Assembly (NCBI RefSeq): GCF_009882985.1
Contig: NZ_WTUZ01000037.1
Location: forward strand, 109,660-173,659
Source of the DNA: Paenibacillus silvestris
GTDB lineage: Bacteria; Bacillota; Bacilli; Paenibacillales; NBRC-103111
Length of the DNA: 64,000 bases
Direction of reading: 5' to 3'
Position numbers and translations under genes: made by a program. Positions 16,391-25,559 of the stretch are shown here, piece after piece. The notes beneath the pieces were generated by a model. The model was not told the DNA's origin, searched no databases, and was given only the letters and a program-made list of their open reading frames with translations. Positions within the stretch are counted from its first letter, which is position 1, and each line of letters begins with the position of its first letter.

Positions 16391-17545
16391 TCATTTACTT
16401 TTATCTGGGGCGTATAAGCTCTCAAGCCGTTTAGCCGCATGCTCGAAACCAAAGTTGCTTTCTACAACCGCTCTGCCTGCTTTTCCTAAACGAAGCGCTT
16501 CGGCAGGATTGGCTATCAGAAAAGTAATCGCCTTTACGAATGCCCCTGGATTACTATAATCCTCGATTACAATACCGTTAGCATTCTGTTTAATAATTTC
16601 AGCATTCCCTCCGCGATTCGTTGTAATGACGGGAAGTCCCGCACCCATCGCTTCAAAATGAACTCTAGCCAGAGGCTCTTGCCACTGCGAAGAGCAAACG
16701 AAAATATCTCCAAGTAAATAATGGACGGGAATCTCGTTAGGTGGAACAAATCCTGTAAAGACGACCCGGTCTCCAAGCGATTTGGCCAGCTGACGAAGGC
16801 TTGCTCCGTACTCATCCAACTGCTCATTATGAAACCATTTACTGCCAATAATGACGAGCACAACATCTTTATGGGTTCTGCTTACCTGTTCGACGGCTTT
16901 GATCAGAACGTCAGGACCTTTCGTTTTACTCAAACGTCCTACGAACAAGATGACCTTCTTGTTTTCAACTCCAAATTTTTTGCGGAGTCCCTTCCGAAGG
17001 TCCTGCGCCTCAGGTGTCCAGATTGGCCTATAATGCTCCAAGTTGATACCCGAGTAAACGGTCTTTACTTTTCCCTTGGCCGAGGGAAAACGGCTGGTAA
17101 TCGTTTGGCCGATATAATTGGAGATCGACATAATCTTATCGACTGTTTTGATAACCGAACGTCCAACTTCCGTCGTAATTTTTCCTTCTCGGAACATTTC
17201 ATTATGGCAGCTGACTACAAAACGTGCGTTCGACATGGCTGCTTTATACACAGGTACATTTTTGGGACGGTTAAATACATGGATGACATCATACTTTTGG
17301 TTGTTAGCGCGCTGTTTGCTCAGCTCCTTGGCAACGCCGTTCACATAATCCTCACGAGGAATCCGTATATATCTGACTCCGTCAACCACTTCCCGATTGG
17401 GAAGATCGGGGTCCGTAATGCAGAAAATCGTGAGATCATGCCTACTGCCAATATGCGGGGTGACGCCATTGATTAGAATCTGAATGGCGCCACCCCTAAT
17501 AGGCGGAACGGTAAGCATTTCAGTGCAAATAAATGCAAGCTTCAT
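16391..17545 (-). CDS. CotSA-like glycosyltransferase family 4, copy 1
   Basis: 384 residues, GT-B fold. MKLAFICTEMLTVPPIRGGA opens the acceptor domain. VISCHNEMF-like and VIHVFNRPKNVPV motifs follow, then the donor domain with VILFVGRLSKTKGPDVLIKA, VCSSQWQEPLARVHFEAMGA and LPVITTNRGGNAE, which carry the E-x7-E type catalytic glutamates. It is very like the 29311-28169 gene, so the two are recent paralogues. ATG 17545 has GGAG upstream and lies two bases after the stop of the DUF707-fusion gene. Next to CotS genes it matches the B. subtilis cotSA-cotS arrangement. It probably glycosylates a spore-coat component. Confidence 0.85.
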   Translation of the reverse strand: MKLAFICTEMLTVPPIRGGAIQILINGVTPHIGSRHDLTIFCITDPDLPNREVVDGVRYIRIPREDYVNGVAKELSKQRANNQKYDVIHVFNRPKNVPVYKAAMSNARFVVSCHNEMFREGKITTEVGRSVIKTVDKIMSISNYIGQTITSRFPSAKGKVKTVYSGINLEHYRPIWTPEAQDLRKGLRKKFGVENKKVILFVGRLSKTKGPDVLIKAVEQVSRTHKDVVLVIIGSKWFHNEQLDEYGASLRQLAKSLGDRVVFTGFVPPNEIPVHYLLGDIFVCSSQWQEPLARVHFEAMGAGLPVITTNRGGNAEIIKQNANGIVIEDYSNPGAFVKAITFLIANPAEALRLGKAGRAVVESNFGFEHAAKRLESLYAPDKSK

Positions 17546-17547
17546 CT

Positions 17548-19506
17548 TTACCACTCCAATCGGTATTTCTTAATGGAGGTTCGTTCTGCTACTCCTTTAG
17601 GCTTACGTACCTCCTTTTTGCGAAACCTGCTCCATATTGTCGGCTGGGGCTTAGTCCGGCCTCCTCCAATAACTGGAGCTGCAACTGGAAGTTTCTTCAT
17701 GCCTGGATTAGGCTGAATACGCTTCTTCACTGTTTTCGTCTTCTTAGGAATGACCGTTTTAATCGTCTTAATTGTCTTAATTGTCTTAACCGCCTTCACT
17801 CTTTTCTTCAGGAGCGGTGTTTTATTGGTTAGCACGCTCTTCCTCTTCCCCTCTGCTTTTTTCAGTATTGGCTTCTTCCTTGGAAGCAGCCTTTTCTTAG
17901 AAGCAGTGTGCTTCCTCCCTGTCAATCGACGCTGCACTTGCGGAACAGGACTCAGCTGCGGCTGCGGCGCTGGTTGTGGTTGTGGCGGATTCGGATCCAC
18001 ATAAGGAATATCTCCAGCCATCAGCTGATTGTGCAGGTGAAGAAGCCGATCCCCTTTGACAGGATGGATCGTATAATACATGTAATGATGCATAGCCGCA
18101 TGCGCTTCATTCTGCTCAATTTGGTGCTCATGCCGCATCACGTTCAATCGCTCGTCACGTGGAAATTCACGGCATTTCCCACCTAGTGCTTTAACGAATG
18201 TGACAAAGAAAAATTCCTCCAATGCCACAACCTGGCTCTCTGAGAGCCATTGATCAACCAAAGAGACATCCGCAGCTTCAAGCATCTTCTTAACAATGCC
18301 ACGCCGGTAAACCTGTGTTGGGTTAAAGTAGCGGACGAAGTGATCGGTTTGGAACAAGGAACCCCAACGCCCCCATTCTTTCCACATCGTCTGCTTATTC
18401 ATGTTGTCTGCATCGCTTACGCTCCGGCTGGTTTGCATATCCCATCCCATGCAGTCGTAACCTCGCATCGTTTGGTCCAGATAACCTTCAAAGCCAGGCT
18501 TCACGAAGAGCATATCATCGTCAAGATTCACCAAATATTCGTAGTTCACCTGATGCTCATCGAGCCACTTCATTACGTCCCACAGAAAGGGAGCCAAGTG
18601 CCCCCAAGTCAAGTGGCGGCTGTACTCGCAGAGGGCCGCATTCAAGCCTTTCCCGAATTGGCTGTCTTCGCCTCCGTTATAGAGCACAATGCCCGCTTCC
18701 GGGTTGAATTTACGAATATTTTCAATCTGTGCGGCAAGAACATGCTGATCTTTGTGAGCCAGCAGCGCGAACATGACGCGCTTGCTCTTTGGCTTGCCGC
18801 CATAATGGGTCATCCGGAAGTTAACGGCTGCATCATACTCGGCAGTGATTCGGTACAAATCGTCCCACTGGGAGCCTGATATATTTTTATAGAGTTCGCC
18901 GCCTCCGACACGTCTCGTATGTTTGACAGCGACCTCATCGATAATGGCTAATTTCTGATGGGGATAACCCAGTACCTTAGGCCAAACAAAATCAAGGCCC
19001 CAGCCCGACTCACTCTTTTCAAACGTAGGCAGCAGCATCTTGAATGTCTCTCTGGAGTACAGAGGAACCATCGGTTCGATAAACTGGGAATATCGCAAAT
19101 AATAATTACTATTTTGCAGCGTGATCCCATGTCCATAATAGGAGTCCCGTGTTAAGCTCGGCTGTGCCAGCTCCAGACCTTGCTCCATGAAGATCTCAAA
19201 CATGCGATGAATGTCATAAGCATTCGCCCTTATATCATCGTCAGGCATCCAGATCGCATCATAGTGGTAGATCCCATCCCCAAAGGCTTCGACCGTATCC
19301 TTCACCGTAGGCCATTTCAACCCTGGAATTTCATGATAGAAGTCGCAATCATCCACATACCTTTGTGGCGTAGTACCGAAATAACTAAGACAAAGATCGA
19401 AGTTTTTATACTCCGCAGGCTGCAGCCATTGTTGATGGATAGAGGTATCGCCCACTCTGCCGATTACAAGAAACCTCTTGTCACCTTTGACTTCAAATCG
19501 TGTCAT
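17548..19506 (-). CDS. DUF707 domain fused to LYNGG/FGK-family glycosyltransferase-like domain with basic tail (member 2)
   Basis: 652 residues in three parts. Residues 1-~240 resemble DUF707 (YHYDAIWMPDDDIRANAYDI, QPSLTRDSYYGHGITL, WGLDFVWPKVLGYP), a putative glycosyltransferase-like family with a DDD site. Residues ~243-505 are the LYNGG/FGK domain (MFALLAHKDQHVLAAQIENI, VLYNGGEDSQFGKGLN, YEYLVNLDDDMLFVKPGF, NPTQVYRRGIVKKMLE, TIHPVKGDRLL). Residues ~515-652 are Pro/Gln-rich, then very Lys-rich with repeated KTIKTIKTIK, like the tail of the 13015 protein. AAGGAG precedes ATG 19506. It is third in the ugd-galU operon. The fusion of two DxD-bearing domains suggests a two-step transferase; the tail may bind acidic polymer or coat. 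Confidence 0.65.
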   Translation of the reverse strand: MTRFEVKGDKRFLVIGRVGDTSIHQQWLQPAEYKNFDLCLSYFGTTPQRYVDDCDFYHEIPGLKWPTVKDTVEAFGDGIYHYDAIWMPDDDIRANAYDIHRMFEIFMEQGLELAQPSLTRDSYYGHGITLQNSNYYLRYSQFIEPMVPLYSRETFKMLLPTFEKSESGWGLDFVWPKVLGYPHQKLAIIDEVAVKHTRRVGGGELYKNISGSQWDDLYRITAEYDAAVNFRMTHYGGKPKSKRVMFALLAHKDQHVLAAQIENIRKFNPEAGIVLYNGGEDSQFGKGLNAALCEYSRHLTWGHLAPFLWDVMKWLDEHQVNYEYLVNLDDDMLFVKPGFEGYLDQTMRGYDCMGWDMQTSRSVSDADNMNKQTMWKEWGRWGSLFQTDHFVRYFNPTQVYRRGIVKKMLEAADVSLVDQWLSESQVVALEEFFFVTFVKALGGKCREFPRDERLNVMRHEHQIEQNEAHAAMHHYMYYTIHPVKGDRLLHLHNQLMAGDIPYVDPNPPQPQPAPQPQLSPVPQVQRRLTGRKHTASKKRLLPRKKPILKKAEGKRKSVLTNKTPLLKKRVKAVKTIKTIKTIKTVIPKKTKTVKKRIQPNPGMKKLPVAAPVIGGGRTKPQPTIWSRFRKKEVRKPKGVAERTSIKKYRLEW

Positions 19507-19533
19507 TTCGCTCGCTCCTTTTTAAGCCAATCG

Positions 19534-20400
19534 TTATTTCCTTTCAATAAACCGTATATAGTCCATGATAGGCTGTCTCAAGTCTTCTCGCTGCACAGCA
19601 ATATCAAGAATCGCTTTCACGTAACCTAGATGATCTCCAACATCGTGCCAGATGCCGTTAATCTCACAAGCATGAACCGCCTCTTGCTCATTCAGCTTCG
19701 AAATCGCATCGGTCAGCTGGATTTCTTGCCCGACACCTGGCTCCTGTGCTTCCAAAATATCGAAAATAGCGGGAGTCAAAATATACCGGCCAATCATTGC
19801 GAGATTAGACGGGGCTTCTTGAGGTTTCGGCTTTTCCACAAGCTTCGTAATATTGTAGAAACGGTCGAACAACAACTGAGCATCAATGATGCCATAGCTC
19901 GAAACATCCTTCGGATTGACTGGCTGCACACCGATAATCGATGTTTTGTACCGGTCGAAATAGTCCATCATCTGCTTCAAGCAGGGAACACCGGACTGTA
20001 CGAACGTATCGCCAAGCAGCACGGCAAACGGCTCATCATTAATAAACTTCCTTGCGCACCAGATGGCGTGACCTAAGCCCTTCGGTTCTTTTTGGCGGAT
20101 ATAGTGGATATCAATCAGTTGAGCCGGCTCCTGCACCTTCTCCAGCATTCTCAGCTTGCCTTTTTGCTGCAGATGGTACTCTAACTCAAAAGCGTTGTCG
20201 AAGTGGTCCTCCAGCGCACGCTTGCCTTTTCCTGTCACAATGATGATATCCTCAATGCCTGAAGCAACCGCTTCCTCCACGATAAATTGAATCGTAGGTT
20301 TATCGATGATCGGCAGCAATTCTTTTGGCATCGCTTTGGTTGCCGGCAAGAACCGGGTGCCCAGACCTGCTGCAGGAATTATTGCTTTCCGAACCTTCAT
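19534..20400 (-). CDS. galU: UTP-glucose-1-phosphate uridylyltransferase
   Basis: 288 residues. KAIIPAAGLGTRFLPATKAM and PKELLPIIDKPTIQFIVEEA give the nucleotide-binding loop and catalytic Lys. VLLGDTFVQS is the metal site, LVEKP contacts the sugar phosphate, and HDVGDHLGYVKAILDIA ends the protein as in GalU/GtaB. It makes UDP-glucose from UTP and glucose-1-phosphate in the cytoplasm. It sits 43 bases downstream of ugd, which consumes UDP-glucose, so the pair feeds UDP-glucuronate to the locus. ATG 20400 was chosen over in-frame ATGs at 20412 and 20409, which lie too close to the AGAAGGA site. Confidence 0.9.
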   Translation of the reverse strand: MKVRKAIIPAAGLGTRFLPATKAMPKELLPIIDKPTIQFIVEEAVASGIEDIIIVTGKGKRALEDHFDNAFELEYHLQQKGKLRMLEKVQEPAQLIDIHYIRQKEPKGLGHAIWCARKFINDEPFAVLLGDTFVQSGVPCLKQMMDYFDRYKTSIIGVQPVNPKDVSSYGIIDAQLLFDRFYNITKLVEKPKPQEAPSNLAMIGRYILTPAIFDILEAQEPGVGQEIQLTDAISKLNEQEAVHACEINGIWHDVGDHLGYVKAILDIAVQREDLRQPIMDYIRFIERK

Positions 20401-20443
20401 AATGATCATCATCCTTCTGTGTGAATTGGGATAGGATGAACGA

Positions 20444-21769
20444 TCACTTCATCCTACCGATGCTTTGATACACGAATCCCTCTTCTTTCATCATGTAAGG
20501 ATTGAATAAATTTCTTCCATCAAAAATGACCGCCTGCTTCAGCAAACTCTTAATTCGGCCTAGATCAGCCGATCGGTACTGCTTCCACTCCGTAAATATC
20601 AAGAGTGCATCCGCATCCATAAGTGCTTGATAAGGCCCTGTGAAATAGGTGATATTCTCCTCGCCTAAAGCCTGGTACGCATTCTGCAGAGCGACAGGGT
20701 CGTGAACTTGAATCTGAACCCCGCGTTTTCTCAGCTGTTCAATGGTCTCAATGGACGGCGCTTCACGAATATCATCGGTTTCCGGTTTAAAGGACAATCC
20801 CCACACGGCCAGCTTAAGTCCCTTCAAATCTTCACCGAAATGGCTTACAACCATCTCAAACAACTTTTTCTTCTGCTTATGGTTGACTTTATCAACGGCT
20901 TCCAAGATATGCGTTGGAATGTTTCGCTCCGTGGCACTTTGGATAATAGCCCGTACATCCTTAGGGAAACAAGAGCCCCCGTAGCCAACCCCAGCTGATA
21001 AAAAGTAACTGCCAATCCGATGATCGAGCTCCATCCCCTGACGCACCCGTTCAATATCTGCGCCGACCGCTTCGCAAATTCCAGCCATTTCATTCATAAA
21101 GCTTATTCGTGTGGCTAACATGGCATTGGAAGCATATTTGGCAAGCTCAGCAGAGGCAATATCCATATGCACAATCGGAAATCCCTTGCTCGTAAGCGGC
21201 AAATACAGCTTCTCCATATAGGCCAAGGCTCTGGGGTTGCTGCTGCCGACAACAATTCGGTTAGGGTTCAAGAAGTCATTGACGGCAGCGCCTTCTCTTA
21301 AAAATTCCGGATTCGACACAATATCGAATTCCAAATTCGTGAGCCCTCGGTTCTTAAGCTGCTCTTCAATGATGCCTCGTATGCGCTCGCTGCTGCCGAT
21401 AGGTACCGTTGATTTGGTAATTACGATGGCATAATCTCGGATACTTGCGCCAATCTGCTCTACAGCCTTCATCACATAAGTAAGATCGGCGGACCCATCT
21501 TCAGCCGGCGGGGTTCCTACAGCGATGAAAATGAATTGGCTCTGTGCAACAGATTCGCTAATATCAAGCGAAAAGCTTAACCGGCTCTCAAGCACGTTTC
21601 GTTCAACCAGCCGCTCCAATCCAGGTTCGTAAATGGGCAATTGTCCGTTTTGCAAGGCGGATATTTTGGTAGGATTATTATCCACACAAATCACTTGATG
21701 CCCCATTTCCGCCAAACATGCCCCAACCACGAGTCCTACATAACCAGTTCCAATCATGCAAATCTTCAT
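20444..21769 (-). CDS. ugd: UDP-glucose 6-dehydrogenase
   Basis: 441 residues. MKICMIGTGYVGLVVGACLA is the NAD-binding start, FIAVGTPPAEDGSADLTYV and SNPEFLREGAAVNDFLNPNR lie in the middle, and the catalytic Cys267 lies in GYGGSCFPKDVRAI. The C-terminal domain has KLAVWGLSFKPETDDIREAP. It oxidises UDP-glucose to UDP-glucuronate with two NAD+. The open frame extends to 21841, but ATG 21769 has GGGAGAG upstream and begins with the family's first strand. First gene of the long minus-strand operon ending at 14084. The ~260 bases upstream are a divergent promoter region with the GT8 gene at 22030. Confidence 0.92.
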   Translation of the reverse strand: MKICMIGTGYVGLVVGACLAEMGHQVICVDNNPTKISALQNGQLPIYEPGLERLVERNVLESRLSFSLDISESVAQSQFIFIAVGTPPAEDGSADLTYVMKAVEQIGASIRDYAIVITKSTVPIGSSERIRGIIEEQLKNRGLTNLEFDIVSNPEFLREGAAVNDFLNPNRIVVGSSNPRALAYMEKLYLPLTSKGFPIVHMDIASAELAKYASNAMLATRISFMNEMAGICEAVGADIERVRQGMELDHRIGSYFLSAGVGYGGSCFPKDVRAIIQSATERNIPTHILEAVDKVNHKQKKKLFEMVVSHFGEDLKGLKLAVWGLSFKPETDDIREAPSIETIEQLRKRGVQIQVHDPVALQNAYQALGEENITYFTGPYQALMDADALLIFTEWKQYRSADLGRIKSLLKQAVIFDGRNLFNPYMMKEEGFVYQSIGRMK

Positions 21770-22029
21770 GGCCGCTCTCCCTTGTTGTGTAGAGTTCACT
21801 GACGCTAGCCGCAAGTGCGGGTAGACATTAATCACTGTCATCTTAAAGTGTATGCGTCTTGTCTTATTACAAACTCGGACGGATAACTAACCCCTAGGAA
21901 AAATCAACTCTTACCCACCTCAGTCAGCTTTATTCTGCTTTTCGGGACAAACGTACAAACCACCCTTTCCTTCCGGTAATACAAATATCTAGACGGGTAA
22001 AAACCAGTGTATACGAAGGAGGATTACGC

Positions 22030-22800
22030 TTGGAAAGAATCCATATCGTCGTGGCTACCAACAACAAGTACGTGAAACATTTAGCTGTGATGCTTACTTC
22101 CTTATTCGAACAGACGAATCGGCCCATCTCCCTCTATGTGATCGACGGCAATCTGTCTAGCGAGAACAAGCAGAAGCTTCATAATGCCTTGAAATCTTTT
22201 CAAGTCGAGCTTGCTTTCTTAACAGTGGAAGACGCTCTCTTTCAGGATGTTGTCGTTCGTTATCATTTGAGCAAAGAAACCTACTATCGGATTGCGATTC
22301 CAGCCCTCTTGCCGAAGGATGTCCGCAAAGCGCTCTATTTGGACTGTGATCTCATTGTGAAAGAAGATATTGCCAACTTGTGGGATGTAAACATTGAGAA
22401 ATATCATCTTGGCGCTGTGCAAATCCCTGGGAAAGTGCTTCGTTTCGAGGAGCTTTCCATTCCGGAAAGTACTGGCTATTTTAACGCTGGCGTGCTGCTT
22501 ATTAACTTGAAGAAGTGGCGAGATAACCAAACCTCGGAGAAAGTTCTACATTATATGAGAAAAAATCCGGAGAAGCTAAAATTCATGGATCAAGACGCAT
22601 TAAACGCTGTTCTGCACGAGAAATGGCTGAAGCTTGACCCCAAGTGGAACTATCAAGTGCATCGTTCCCATCACCAGCGTTTCGATCCTGCCATCATTCA
22701 TTACACAACGGATAAAAAACCGTGGAACAGCTGGCATAATCCCAAGTTTAAAGATGAGTATCTCAAATATGCAAAAAAAACCATTTGGAAATTAGACTAG
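22030..22800 (+). CDS. Glycosyltransferase family 8
   Basis: 256 residues, GT-A fold retaining transferase. MERIHIVVATNNKYVKHLAV opens the domain; LSKETYYRIAIPALLPK and the metal-binding ALYLDCDLIV (DCD at 105-107) follow; then GYFNAGVLLINLKKWRD and MDQDALNAVLHEKW, all standard GT8 landmarks, with HYTTDKKPWN near the end. Starts at TTG 22030 with AAGGAGG seven bases upstream. First gene of the plus-strand operon to 27321. Donor is probably UDP-glucose or UDP-galactose, by family. Confidence 0.88.
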   Translation: MERIHIVVATNNKYVKHLAVMLTSLFEQTNRPISLYVIDGNLSSENKQKLHNALKSFQVELAFLTVEDALFQDVVVRYHLSKETYYRIAIPALLPKDVRKALYLDCDLIVKEDIANLWDVNIEKYHLGAVQIPGKVLRFEELSIPESTGYFNAGVLLINLKKWRDNQTSEKVLHYMRKNPEKLKFMDQDALNAVLHEKWLKLDPKWNYQVHRSHHQRFDPAIIHYTTDKKPWNSWHNPKFKDEYLKYAKKTIWKLD

Positions 22801-22831
22801 CGGCACAGCCCAACGTTCAGGAGGTCAAGTA

Positions 22832-23953
22832 ATGAAAACAGATTGGTTAATCATTGGCGCGGGCTTTACAGGCGCAACGCTGGCAGAGCGAATTGCCTCC
22901 CAACGGGGAGAGAAGGTCCTGATTGTCGATAAAAGAGATCATATTGGCGGTAACTCCTATGACTGTTATGACGAACACGGCATACTGATTCATAAGTACG
23001 GCTCCCATACCTTCCATACGAACTCAAGTATGGTTTGGAATTACCTCTCCATGTTTACCCCGTGGCGTCCTTACTTTCATGAAGTGCGCGTGGTTATTGA
23101 CGGCAAGAAGGTGCCTGTCCCTTTTAATCTCAACTCCATCTACGCCTTATTCCCTCCCAAATATGCAGAAAAGCTGGAAGCGCTGCTGATTGACCATTTC
23201 GGTTATGGCGTCAAAGTTCCGATCCTGAAGCTTCGCCAAAGCGCGAGCGGTGAATTAAGTGACTTGGCCGATTATATCTATCAAAACGTATTCTACAAAT
23301 ACACACTGAAACACTGGGAGTTAGATCCGGAACAACTCGCCCCGTCGGTGACTGCAAGAGTACCTGTCTACATCTCACGGGATAACCGTTATTTTCAAGA
23401 TACCTATCAAGGACTCCCTAAACACGGCTATACGCCTATGTTCAACAAGATGCTCAACCATCCGAACATTAAGACGCTCCTGAATACCGACTACAAAGAG
23501 CTCATCGGAGAAATCACGTACCAAAGAATGCTCTACACAGGCCCGATCGATGAATACTTCGACTATATGCACGGACAGCTTCCTTACCGCAGCATGCGCT
23601 TTGAATTTGATACGCTGGATAAGGATTATCATCAAGAAGTCGGTACAGTCAACTATCCGCATGAATACGACTACACGCGGGTTCTGGAGCAGAAGCATCT
23701 CACTGGTCAGCAATCTCCCAAAACAACCATTTCTTACGTATACCCTGAAACCTATACCATAGGAAAAAATGAACCTTACTATCCAATTCCGCGCGATGAA
23801 AACAAAGACCTCTACAGGCTGTACCAAGCAGAAGCCGACAAAATCAAGGATAAGGTGCTCTTTGCGGGAAGGTTGGCCGATTACAAATACTACAATATGG
23901 ATCAGGCCGTAGCTCGTGCGTTGACACTATTCAACAATGAGATTCAGAAATAA
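22832..23953 (+). CDS. glf: UDP-galactopyranose mutase
   Basis: 373 residues. The FAD-binding start is WLIIGAGFTGATLAERIA, then VDKRDHIGGNSYD and HKYGSHTFHTNS. YTLKHWELDPEQLAPSVTAR, the conserved LPYRSMRFEF and VGTVNYPHEYDYTR follow, with LFAGRLADYKYYNMDQAV at the C terminus. It converts UDP-galactopyranose to UDP-galactofuranose through a flavin adduct. AGGAGG precedes the ATG, 31 bases after the GT8 gene. Galactofuranose is therefore expected in the glycan made here. No GalE is evident in this window to supply UDP-Gal. Confidence 0.93.
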   Translation: MKTDWLIIGAGFTGATLAERIASQRGEKVLIVDKRDHIGGNSYDCYDEHGILIHKYGSHTFHTNSSMVWNYLSMFTPWRPYFHEVRVVIDGKKVPVPFNLNSIYALFPPKYAEKLEALLIDHFGYGVKVPILKLRQSASGELSDLADYIYQNVFYKYTLKHWELDPEQLAPSVTARVPVYISRDNRYFQDTYQGLPKHGYTPMFNKMLNHPNIKTLLNTDYKELIGEITYQRMLYTGPIDEYFDYMHGQLPYRSMRFEFDTLDKDYHQEVGTVNYPHEYDYTRVLEQKHLTGQQSPKTTISYVYPETYTIGKNEPYYPIPRDENKDLYRLYQAEADKIKDKVLFAGRLADYKYYNMDQAVARALTLFNNEIQK

Positions 23954-23978
23954 CGCATAAGCAAAGGAGGCTGCATTC

Positions 23979-24755
23979 ATGATTTGTATGGCATTGTTAG
24001 CCCACCAGGATGAACAAGCATTACGCAATCAAATTCGAAATATTCGTAAATATAATCCCCAGGATGTCCAAATCGTCTTCTACAACGGCGGACAGGACGA
24101 GAATTTCGGTAAAAAGGTTTGTGAAGACGAAAAGGTCATGTACTGCCCTTACAGCCGTCCTTTGAAGCAGCGTACCAGCGGTCGATTCTTCTATGATGTC
24201 ATGAGGTTTCTGGAGGATAAAAAGATTGCTTATGAATACCTGGTTTATTTGGAATACGACATCATGTTCGTCAATTCAGGCTTTCGCGAGTACTTGTTGA
24301 GTAAAATGGAAGGCTACGATTGTCTGGTTAAAATACTCCGTAAAGAGGAGGATCCCAAGAAGGCTTCGTGGCCTCCTGCCAAAGACATGTGGAAGGACTG
24401 GGAACGGTGGAAGACGGTTTTCGGATCCAATTCTTTCTACCGCACATCCTCTCCAATGTCCGTTTTCCGTCATGGCATTATTAAGCAAATGCTCGCAGGA
24501 CTGAATAAGAAGCGTCTAGAGCATCTATTTGACACTTCGAGCATTCCTTGTTTAGGTGAAATGTTCTACATTACATTAGTCAAGAAATACGGCGGCAAAT
24601 GCAAAATTTACGGAGATAACACCAAGCGGTTTCTTAGGTTTCGCCCCTCGATTACACGGAAGGAAATCAAAGAAGCGAAAAGCCGACCTGATGTGATGTT
24701 CGTTCACCCCGTAAAAGATGCCGAAGTTCGTGATTGGATTTTTAATCAACCCTAG
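23979..24755 (+). CDS. LYNGG/FGK-family glycosyltransferase-like protein (member 3)
   Basis: 258 residues, the first of three adjacent paralogues. Motifs in order: MALLAHQDEQALRNQIRNI, FYNGGQDENFGKKVC, CPYSRPLKQRTSGRFFYDVM, YEYLVYLEYDIMFVNSGF, SPMSVFRHGIIKQMLAGL, LGEMFYITLVKKYGGKCK and VMFVHPVKDAEVRDWIF. The DxD-like site of members 1 and 2 is here LEYDIMF (E-x-D), so the metal site, if any, is altered. It has no basic tail. AAAGGAGG lies upstream. It lies between glf and its copies in a glycan operon, so a sugar transferase is likely; the family is unnamed to me. Confidence 0.65.
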   Translation: MICMALLAHQDEQALRNQIRNIRKYNPQDVQIVFYNGGQDENFGKKVCEDEKVMYCPYSRPLKQRTSGRFFYDVMRFLEDKKIAYEYLVYLEYDIMFVNSGFREYLLSKMEGYDCLVKILRKEEDPKKASWPPAKDMWKDWERWKTVFGSNSFYRTSSPMSVFRHGIIKQMLAGLNKKRLEHLFDTSSIPCLGEMFYITLVKKYGGKCKIYGDNTKRFLRFRPSITRKEIKEAKSRPDVMFVHPVKDAEVRDWIFNQP

Positions 24756-24766
24756 GAGGCTGGAAC

Positions 24767-25546
24767 ATGCTCTGTTTTGCACTATTAGCGCATGCCGATG
24801 AAAACGCCCTCTACAAACAAATCCGAAACATTCGCAGATATAATCCGAATAACGTACTCATTGTTTTGTACAACGGCGGACAGGATGCAAACTTCGGCAA
24901 AGCCCTTTGCAAAAAAATGAAAGTCATGTACTGCCCATACAGCAGGCCTTTGCAGAAGGGAAAGACGGGACGTTTCTATTATGATGTCATGAGATGGCTG
25001 GAAGAGAAGAACGTTAACTACGACTTCCTAGTTTACACCGAATATGATGTGATGTTCGTCAATCACGGATTTGAACGAATGGTCGAGAATGAACTTAGGG
25101 ACCACGACTGCTTGGTGAAATTGATCCGCCACGAGAAGGATCGGAAGCGTAATTGCTGGATTCCCGGCAAAACGATGTGGAAGGAATGGCACCGCTGGAA
25201 GCCCTTCTTCCAGACGGACGATTTCTATGGAACCTTTAATCCGATGCAAGTGTATAGGCGTTCCATCCTTAAGCGGATGTTGGCCATAATCGATACACCT
25301 ATGCTGGAACAGTTATTTAGCGCTACGAATGTGTATGCTTTAGGCGAGATGCTCTATATTACGTTGGCCAAAAAGTGCGGCGGCCGCTTAAAAGCTTACC
25401 CTAAGCCGAGTGTAGATTACCTGCGCGTGTACCATCGCATTCGTCTTGATGACGCCAAAGAAGCCAGTCACAAGTCTGAGGTCATGTTCGTGCACCCGGT
25501 CAAGGACGCTGATGTTCGCGACTGGATCTTTAACCTTAAAAAATAA
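24767..25546 (+). CDS. LYNGG/FGK-family glycosyltransferase-like protein (member 4)
   Basis: 259 residues, second of the tandem triplet, 11 bases after member 3. Shared motifs: FALLAHADENALYKQIRNI, VLYNGGQDANFGKALC, CPYSRPLQKGKTGRFYYDVM, FLVYTEYDVMFVNHGF, FNPMQVYRRSILKRMLAI, LGEMLYITLAKKCGGRLK and VMFVHPVKDADVRDWIF. The family site reads TEYDVMF, as in member 5. AGGAGG lies just upstream of the ATG. The close spacing and near-identical ends point to tandem duplication followed by divergence of the middle region, which may set acceptor or donor choice. Confidence 0.65.
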   Translation: MLCFALLAHADENALYKQIRNIRRYNPNNVLIVLYNGGQDANFGKALCKKMKVMYCPYSRPLQKGKTGRFYYDVMRWLEEKNVNYDFLVYTEYDVMFVNHGFERMVENELRDHDCLVKLIRHEKDRKRNCWIPGKTMWKEWHRWKPFFQTDDFYGTFNPMQVYRRSILKRMLAIIDTPMLEQLFSATNVYALGEMLYITLAKKCGGRLKAYPKPSVDYLRVYHRIRLDDAKEASHKSEVMFVHPVKDADVRDWIFNLKK

Positions 25547-25559
25547 AGGAGGAAGCCGC

